Shown: positions 57,649 through 64,000 of the stretch, one piece after another | Position numbering within the stretch: the first letter of the stretch is position 1 | How the letters are laid out: every line of letters begins with the position of its first letter | Origin: Lepidurus packardi | Taxonomy: Eukaryota > Arthropoda > Branchiopoda > Notostraca > Triopsidae | Direction of reading: 5' to 3' | DNA length: 64,000 nt | NCBI GenBank assembly: GCA_023053545.1 | Contig: JAKZAN010000203.1 | Span: forward strand, 1-64,000 | The notes under the pieces: generated by a model | The model's input: only the letters and a program-made list of their open reading frames with translations | Databases searched by the model: none | Told to the model about the DNA's origin: nothing | Position numbers and translations under genes: made by a program

Positions 57649-60600
57649 ATGGTTACGGCCACAGAGATCCTCGACTCTATTACCAACATCATTTTCTTCA
57701 CCACCGAAATCATCGAGCGCAGACTCCAGGCACTCACCCTCGTAGACTCCCTATTCAAAGTTCTCGAAGCACTCATCGTGTTCTTACTCATCGTCAGAAC
57801 CACCTTCGAAGAGTCTCCCAGCATCAGTTCGGCTACCGACTCCCTTTACTAAGTCTATGACCTGGCCTTGCAGATCGGCTCGCCAAGCGAACTAATCATA
57901 ATTATCATTTGCAGTTTTTCTTTCCTGTTCTTTATTGTTCTGGCCCTGCTGTACTTGCGCGTCGGCACCTCCAGCCAACAGTAAATGCTGACATGGTTCA
58001 TTACCATCATCTTCATGCTGTTCAGGGCCCTCTACTTCCACAGCAGCGCCCAGATCTACTATCTCTATACGCAACCCTCAGAATTATATCCCATTCTAGG
58101 CCAAGCAAAGCACATGATGGTCATTCCTGTGCTTATACTCCTTTTCTATAGCATTTGCGTCAATAAAGACTACATCAACCTCGGGTTCCTGTATATAGTC
58201 CTTCCTGCGCTGTGGATCTACTTTAGGAGCCAGGATGTTCTATTCCTTTTGGTGCTGCTCGTCTATAGTGGAGCTCTATTCTATCTGTAATGGTCGCATC
58301 TAACCTCCAAACGAGCAGTTTGCGAATTCACGTTTCTGCTGACCATCTGGACTCTGATTTCGAAGACTTCCAAGGATGTTGACATATCTGAAATCGTGTT
58401 CATGGTAGTTTTGGCCATTTTGATTCCTTTGGAGTTTATGTTCTCAGGGTTGAGGATAACACTTCTGGCTTCCAAGAAAGAGGATATCGAGCACTACTGG
58501 GCCATGACAGAACGCAAGAAGGAGACCAAAATTGCAAAGGAAGAAGAGTATCTAGTCGAACAACTATTTATGGACAAGTTCTTCTACGGAGACCAGAAAG
58601 ACCGCGAAGCTCTACTCCAGAATAATAGAAAGCCTGTCAATAAGTGGGAGAAATCCGACCACTACAAACTCCTCGAAATGCAGATCAAGTCTCTCAAGAA
58701 GTCCGAAAAGGGACACGAGGGCGAGATCCTCAACTATAAGATCCGACTGGAAGACCCAAAGCGCCACCTGCCTTCTCTCCTGGAAATCAGGGTTCAGTAT
58801 GAACAAGCCTCGATCTCCCATCTCTTCTACCGGTACGAACTGTTCCGACTGCTGGTGAGACTGGAGGCTGAGTTCAAGAAGTTTAAGACCGAAACCCAGT
58901 ACATCCAAGATGTGGTGCTGATCGACAAAAAGATCGCCAAGTTCTACTGCAAACTCAAGAAAGGACTCGACTACATGATTTCCATCTGGAGGAAAATGAC
59001 TCTAAACGAGATCGATTTCTCCTATATCGAGGATAAATATGCGGCTGTCCTCCGCGAAAAGACTTCTGCAGAGTCTCTCTACAAATAGATCTCTACGAAG
59101 TGCCAGTCAGGGGCCGAGCTCCAACGTCTCAACACCTTCCTCCACATCCTGAACTTCAAAAGCACCACCACCATCAAACACTCTCTTTTCGAAATCGACT
59201 CCAAGCTCCATGCGCACATCCCATTCCTTATTATCGAGGAAAGTCGTAAAATTGTTTCGGTGCCTTTCAAGTTCCTCTCCAAATTCAAATTTCGGTCTGA
59301 GGATCTTGCCGGAGGGAGCCTGGACCAGATTATTCCCAAGGGTTTCCAGAAGCATTTCTTTAACCATAGTAACAGCGTAACCAACATCAAGCTCCAGTAA
59401 GGCAGCAAGCTGATTCTTAACGGCCAAGGCTATATCGAACTCGTGAAAGTAGAGATCTATATCGTCCCAGAGTTTAAGTCCACGATTAACTACATCATCT
59501 TCATGAATAGCCTGCCGGGCGTTGGCGACAGCTACATACTTTATGGCCTGACTTCAGACTCGGTAGAAGAGGCTAGCGAGTAGTTCTACTAAACCTTCGA
59601 CATGGATGAGTCCATGATTAAAAATAACGGTCCTCCCTTAATAGGTAAGGAACTGTTCGAAAACACTGATTTTTCATTGGATTACAATAGATAAGCTCTG
59701 TAATCACCACAAGGCTTGATATGTCTACTGAGCCTGAAGAAATTCAAAAGCGGAGGAACTAAGGCTGACAGATTGAGAGTCATTGTGCGGATCGTTTGCA
59801 CCTTCACATTCGCAGACAAAATAAAATACGTGCTGACAGTAGAGAAGTTTACTGCCTCCAAAATGCATAAAAGGTCGGAAACTGCAGAGAACATTATCGA
59901 GAACAGAATTAAGACTGAATCAGAGGCCGACAACAGCAAGGACCAGATCCTGAATAGGAGGAGCCGAAATAAAATCGGCAAATCCTTCGATAGCCACGAT
60001 AGGAATGTCAATAGCTTAGAAAAGAAGAATAAGACGTACAATAGCAAGGCCGGGAGTACTTTCAAGAACACATCAATCAACAACGAACACAGCCCTGGAA
60101 ACACGAGCCGAGTAGAAGAAAAGCAGATCCATACGGAGGAGCAAGAAATGCTCGAAGATTAGAATACTCAGGCCAGGTTCATCTCCTAAATTACAGAAAA
60201 GAAAGAAAGCCTAAAACGCACCCAATCCTACAAAGTGCTCTTCCCTCTCGCTGTCCTAATCTATATACTCCTTTTCTTGTACCTCGTCTCCACTGCAGGG
60301 GTATTCACTACTGCCAACTTCAGGATTGGCTGGTTCCAATCAATGATCGGGTACATCGAAAGTATCAATACCCGCAATAGTGGACTTTCCAAACTCATTT
60401 TCGAGTGCCTCACAATCTTCCACATGAACAATTGGCCACCTTCACAAATAGCAGCAACACAGGTCACTCAAATTCTCGCCTAAGCAAAGATGAGTCTGAA
60501 GACTGCGTCTGCTTAGTTTCAGAAAAACTATGTAAGCGGATTATCGGATGAGAAATTTGATCCTATCAGCTTCTCCTTAAACTTCACCAACTATGACCTT

Positions 60601-61905
60601 AAGGTCAGTACAAACCAGACTGTTCTGATGGACTTCGTGTGGGAGGCTGCCCTGGCTCACACAGACAAAATCGTGCCATTTATAATCGATAACTTTGAAA
60701 TCGTGAACATCATGCGAAGACAAATTTCTTCACTTCATCTGTACTACAACGAGAATAATCCCTACATGACCTTCTCGGTGACTCTGATCTACGTCACAAT
60801 TATTGCTGGGATTGGCATCCAAATCGCATCTATCCTCTGCCTGAGGAAAATCCAGAAACTCTTGCACGATGTCGAACACATGTACACCTTCATCACTCGC
60901 GATGCTATTCAGAACCAAAGAATAGCCGTACAGGTTCTTCATAATGAGCTTACAGAGCTGGCTAATGGCAACTAAGACATATTCTAGGACTTCGATGTTG
61001 ACTCCAGCGCTAAATTGATGCTGGCCACAAGTAACACAAACACAACTGGAGCCAATACAGCTCAGTTCACCTTAATGAGCTAATAAGGGAGCAAGAAAGT
61101 GAAGAAATCCTATAGATTCCTGTTCAACAGTCTGTTCAAACTACTGATAGTACTATTGTTGGTCGTGGTCTACTTCGCTCTGCTGCTCCAGCAACTCACT
61201 ATATAGATCTCATAAGTTCCGGAAATCATAAATTCAGGACATTCCCTGCAACTGGACTATCTCGACTCACAAAATTAGCTTCTCAAGGCTTACTACAAAG
61301 TCATACTCAAAGAATATTCTGGCGCAATCTATCAACAATTCAATCCGAATAACGTAGTCAATACGGTAGTCGATATAGGCCAAAGGCTTCCTGCAGATTT
61401 TGTTGCATTTACCAGCAAATCTTGGGAGTACCTTAATATAGACCTCTGCTCTTCATCCCAGTATGCTTCTCCCGAGTGCGAACGTGTGCTGAAAGGCATC
61501 CTTCGAAATGGGTTCAGCAAGGCCATTGACAGCTACGAAAACGCCCTCTAGATCGTCAAGAAAACACCTATTGCGCAACTGTATGCAACCAATAACTTTA
61601 CTTAAGCCCGCATAGCATAGAAATACCTGCTTTAACGAATCTAATTCATCAATGACGCTTTTGTGGTAACGTAGAAAAACTACATAAAGATGATGGCGTG
61701 GAGGTACACTGTTTACTTCGTGGTGGGAATGGTATTAATGGTGGGGCTGGGAGGGTTGTTCTATGTCGGGTACAGTAAAGAGAGACAGCGTGTAGATATC
61801 TGCAAATCGTTGTTCTGCCTTTTCCCGGACAGCTCACTGTTGAACGTGGAAGTGAGGAGATACATGACTAGCATAAGGATTCTGGATAGGCTGGCTAAGC
61901 TGTGA
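57649..61905 (+). CDS. Large multipass membrane protein with PAS-like domain
   Basis: One exon of 1,418 aa, open for 4.26 kb with ~25 TAA/TAG codons. Residues ~10-285 contain about seven hydrophobic helices (ELIIIIICSFSFLFFIVLAL, DVLFLLVLLVYSGALFYL). They are followed by a charged helical linker (LLASKKEDIEHYWAMTERKK). Residues ~500-620 look like a PAS domain (HIPFLIIEESRKIVSVP, GYIELVKVEIYIV). Further TM helices lie near residues 863-880, 1043-1065, 1160-1185 and 1348-1375. The order (N-terminal TM block, linker, PAS, late TMs) recalls the TmcB-like/PAS multipass proteins expanded in ciliates, whose function is poorly known. No intron is needed anywhere. Confidence 0.78.
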
Positions 61906-62103
61906 CCAATGAGTGCGTCCCCTGTTTTGTATGTTGTAACTAAGTATTCTATTCTAATGTTCATACTTCCAATAAAATACAACTTCATCTTTATCTAGTC
62001 GTTTCTCTTCTGATTGACCAGGTACATCACGCGCAAAAAACTCGATCAGAAAAGATACTATCACATTAAAATCCCACCTAAGTACTGCATTCCATCACAC
62101 TAC

Positions 62104-63480
62104 TCAGATATCCTAAATGACGCGGCTCTTGATCTTCTTCATCAGATTCCTGCGCCTTTCGATCTCGTCCTGCGATACCTTTTCTTCGTGGTGCTGCTAC
62201 TCCTTGCTGGCAGGTGTGTCTATGATTCCCGCGTCGTCCAGAACGATACGATGTACCTAAGTCATTACAGATTTAAAGAGTTTTTATGATGGAGAAGGTG
62301 AGTACCGGAGGTGCTTCCGATTTCGCAGGAGCTTTATTGTCGAGTTCTTGCTGTCTTTCTTCTTGCTTCTTCTTCTTCAATGCCTCTCTCAGATCCATCA
62401 GTCTCTTCTTCCTGTCTTCCTGCGACTAGGTGGGTGCTGTACTGGTCTTCTCTGCAATCACTTCTTCTTTCTTCTCCTGCTCCGGGGACATCTGTTGCTT
62501 TACGACTTATTAGTTCAGAGTAGTCTTTTTCATGACAGGGTTCCTCAGAGGACCTAACTCAGCCATCTTTCGCAGCCTTTCGTCTTCCTGCCGCCTTTTC
62601 TCCTCTTCTTCTGCCCTTTTCTTCTGACGTTCTCCGGCTCTTTTCTCAGCTTCTTCACGCAGCCTCACCTCCTCAGTCTATCTTTCTCGGAGTTCACGTT
62701 CTTCTTTTTCCAACCGTTCTTTCCGTTTTCTCTCAAGTTCCTCCTTTCTTCTCTTTATCTCTGCTGCCTTATCTTCCTCGACCTTGCTCTTGGTCATCTC
62801 CTACATTTAGATCTTGGCTCTTTCTTCTGCTTCGCGCCTTTCGGCCTCTTTCGTTCTCTACTTCCTTTATTCTTATTATCGGAGTGACATCTCCATCGCT
62901 TCCTTCAGCATTCGCTCTTCCTCGATCTCGACTTGTGAGCGCCCTTGGGTGCTCAAAGAAGAGGAGGAAGGAGTGCTGATGATGGTGGACTTGCCTCCTT
63001 TGCTGAGAACCTCTGACGCTTCCTGTTCAAGTTGTTGGTTTCGGCGGACCATGATGGTTTTAAATCTCATGAAGTCGTCTGCGATAAGGAGCTGTTCGAA
63101 TAGCTTCTTGTTTTTGCTCTCGAGTCCCTTGGCGATGAAGGCGACGAGTTTCTCTTCAGTGAGTCCTATTTCCTGCATTACTGAGTCGAAGAGCCCAGCG
63201 ACGAGTTTCTTGAACTAGTTGTGAACTTCAGTGTATGCGAACTTATTCTACTCCTCGTTGTCGAAGACGATGCAGTTCTGATCGACGAAGTTGAGGATAG
63301 TGATGCGCCACTCGGGCGAGCACAGGAATTGGATGAGGAAGTCGTACATCCATTTCTAAGCAAGGGAGAATAAGTGGGCAGTTTAAAAAGGGATAGGTTT
63401 ACATCATCGTTGTCAGGCTTCTTCTTGGGTTTGGGTTCCTATTTTTTGTCAGGGGTGAAGAGCCAGTCCCAGAGTCCCAT
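62104..63480 (-). CDS. CFAP36: CFAP36 (BART-domain ciliary protein)
   Basis: Three exons (63480-63403, 63355-62306, 62256-62104; introns of 47 and 49 nt, phase 0) encode 426 aa. The BART-like domain spans residues ~25-150: FLCSPEWRITILNFVDQNCI, then FDNEEENKFAYTEVHNEFKK, aligning with the animal [20 protein letters not shown]. Both TAGs there (63248-63250 and 63215-63217) coincide with conserved Glu. A long Glu/Lys/Arg coiled coil follows. The last exon ends EIERRRNLMKKIKSRVIEDI, like the animal C-terminus. CFAP36 binds ARL3 and acts in cilia. A plus-strand hydrophobic ORF lies over the last exon and is rejected. Confidence 0.9.
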
Positions 63481-63959
63481 GGTTATAGTGGAGGAGTGAA
63501 GTGTAAATTATGATATTGCTTAGTTATTATTGTCGATGCGTCGGCGTCAGGATTCTTAATTTAATGGGGACCCCTGTGAACACACTAATATCACTAGGAT
63601 GAATAGCGATGGCAATTTACTAACGAAGAACACTATTATCATATAAAAGACTGTATCTGACGTCTAGGCATTCATCTGTTTTACATATGACTCTGTTTCT
63701 GTGTCTTGCGGATGGCCCGATTATTAGATCAGTGTTTTGGGAATCACACGCCGGGCACACTCACAATTGCTGTGCTCAAGTGCTATCTCGTGATAGCCTC
63801 GATAAGAAAGAGGCTCCAAGCCTTAAAACAATAGTGGCACCGCCAGGACAACGATCTCAAACATACACGTTTAAATGAATTCACCATTTATTCTGCATAA
63901 AATCCACGACTCCCATCAGTAGTTAGTGGTAGCATTCTCTGCTTATTATTGTTCTGTTC
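63481..63959. other. Intergenic spacer
   Basis: This is 479 bp upstream of CFAP36 and downstream of the gene cut by the window end. A 63-codon plus frame at 63687-63878 has no recognisable features. I see no tRNA or other RNA. Confidence 0.5.
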
Positions 63960-64000
63960 TCAACAACAAAGTCCTTTCTTCTTGGGCACTGCGCCATCGA
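63960..64000 (-). CDS. C-terminus of a gene cut by the window, probably a Rab GTPase
   Basis: The minus strand reads GAT GGC GCA GTG CCC..., ending at TGA 63960, and encodes DGAVPKKKGLCC as the last residues. A polybasic stretch followed by a terminal Cys-Cys is the double-geranylgeranylation tail of Rab GTPases. Only 12 residues are inside the window, so the call rests on the tail alone. The bulk of the gene lies beyond 64,000. Confidence 0.5.
   Translation of the reverse strand, partial: DGAVPKKKGLCC

Noticed and set aside
61957..62289. Plus-strand hydrophobic ORF of ~102 aa with a possible 24-nt intron
   Set aside because: The minus strand of the same DNA encodes the end of CFAP36 after a standard 49-nt intron, with the family's C-terminal helix. 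The plus frame has no family match and is the antisense shadow.
1..64000. Interpretation as a region full of pseudogenes or frameshift errors under the standard code
   Set aside because: The interruptions are only TAA and TAG, never TGA inside frames, and they fall on conserved Glu positions. Frames are otherwise intact.
1..64000. Ciliate code with TAA/TAG as glutamine (table 6)
   Set aside because: EF-hand position 12, UFSP WIGxxE, CFAP36 EEE and HxE, DH NIE and C2 NPIFDE all need Glu. Gln is tolerated at some sites, but no site clearly prefers it.
1..64000. CRISPR arrays, insertion sequences, rRNA, prophage
   Set aside because: None seen. The only repeats are the telomere and two coding microsatellites. 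A eukaryotic chromosome of this kind would not carry prokaryotic elements.

Overview
This window looks like the left end of a ciliate macronuclear chromosome. It opens with about 250 bp of C4A2 telomere repeat, and the other end (64,000) is cut inside a gene. Base composition is moderate (mid-40s % GC by eye). Genes are packed on both strands with mostly 50-350 bp between them, and introns are very short (23-76 nt, GT...AG). TGA is the only stop codon. TAA and TAG are read through in nearly every gene, and where a conserved family fixes the residue it is glutamate: the last Ca ligand of an EF-hand loop, the C2 motif NPxFDE, the ferlin motif LIGE, MORN YEGEW, CFAP36 EEE..HxE, the DH-domain NIE, UFSP WIGxxE. 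That is the peritrich nuclear code (NCBI table 30), and with C4A2 telomeres (Oligohymenophorea) it points to a peritrich ciliate such as Vorticella, Carchesium, Epistylis or Opisthonecta. Read with the standard code, almost every gene here would look broken.

Layout. 0-8 kb: telomere, then MCU (mitochondrial Ca uniporter pore, pointing at the telomere), a 4EHP-like eIF4E, a secreted serine carboxypeptidase, a coiled-coil protein, a 10-TM DMT transporter and a NEK kinase. 8-15 kb: a 1,137-aa coiled-coil/proline-rich protein and a 971-aa protein combining RhoGEF DH, PH, PX-like and FERM domains. 15-25 kb: small unknown proteins, a 4-TM RING E3, an SH3 protein, importin-5 and a DHHC palmitoyltransferase. 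25-35 kb: a pepsin-fold membrane protein that has lost both catalytic Asp residues, two unknown proteins, a kelch protein, a coiled-coil protein and the spliceosomal protein MFAP1. 35-45 kb: UFSP2, several unknown or membrane proteins, a two-EF-hand protein with a Gly/Met/Asn repeat tail, and a TBC RabGAP. 45-64 kb: a MAPEG enzyme, an N-myristoylated MORN protein, an intronless 1,596-aa ferlin, a CFAP97/hemingway protein, RBX1, a tandem paralog pair of unknown function, an intronless 1,418-aa multipass PAS-like protein, CFAP36, and the last codons of what is probably a Rab GTPase.

There is no operon logic. Neighbouring genes are unrelated in pathway, and spacing suggests divergent pairs share 50-350 bp promoters. 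Recurring themes are membrane traffic and calcium (ferlin, TBC, DHHC, Rab tail, MCU, EF-hand, carboxypeptidase, pseudo-protease), cilia and the cytoskeleton (CFAP36, CFAP97, NEK, MORN, RhoGEF-FERM) and ubiquitin/UFM1 systems (RBX1, RING E3, UFSP2).

Intron joins were worked out by hand from frame continuity, GT/AG ends and protein similarity, so they are predictions. Because only TGA stops translation, long antisense ORFs are common. I used protein similarity and frame joins to choose strands, and say where I could not.
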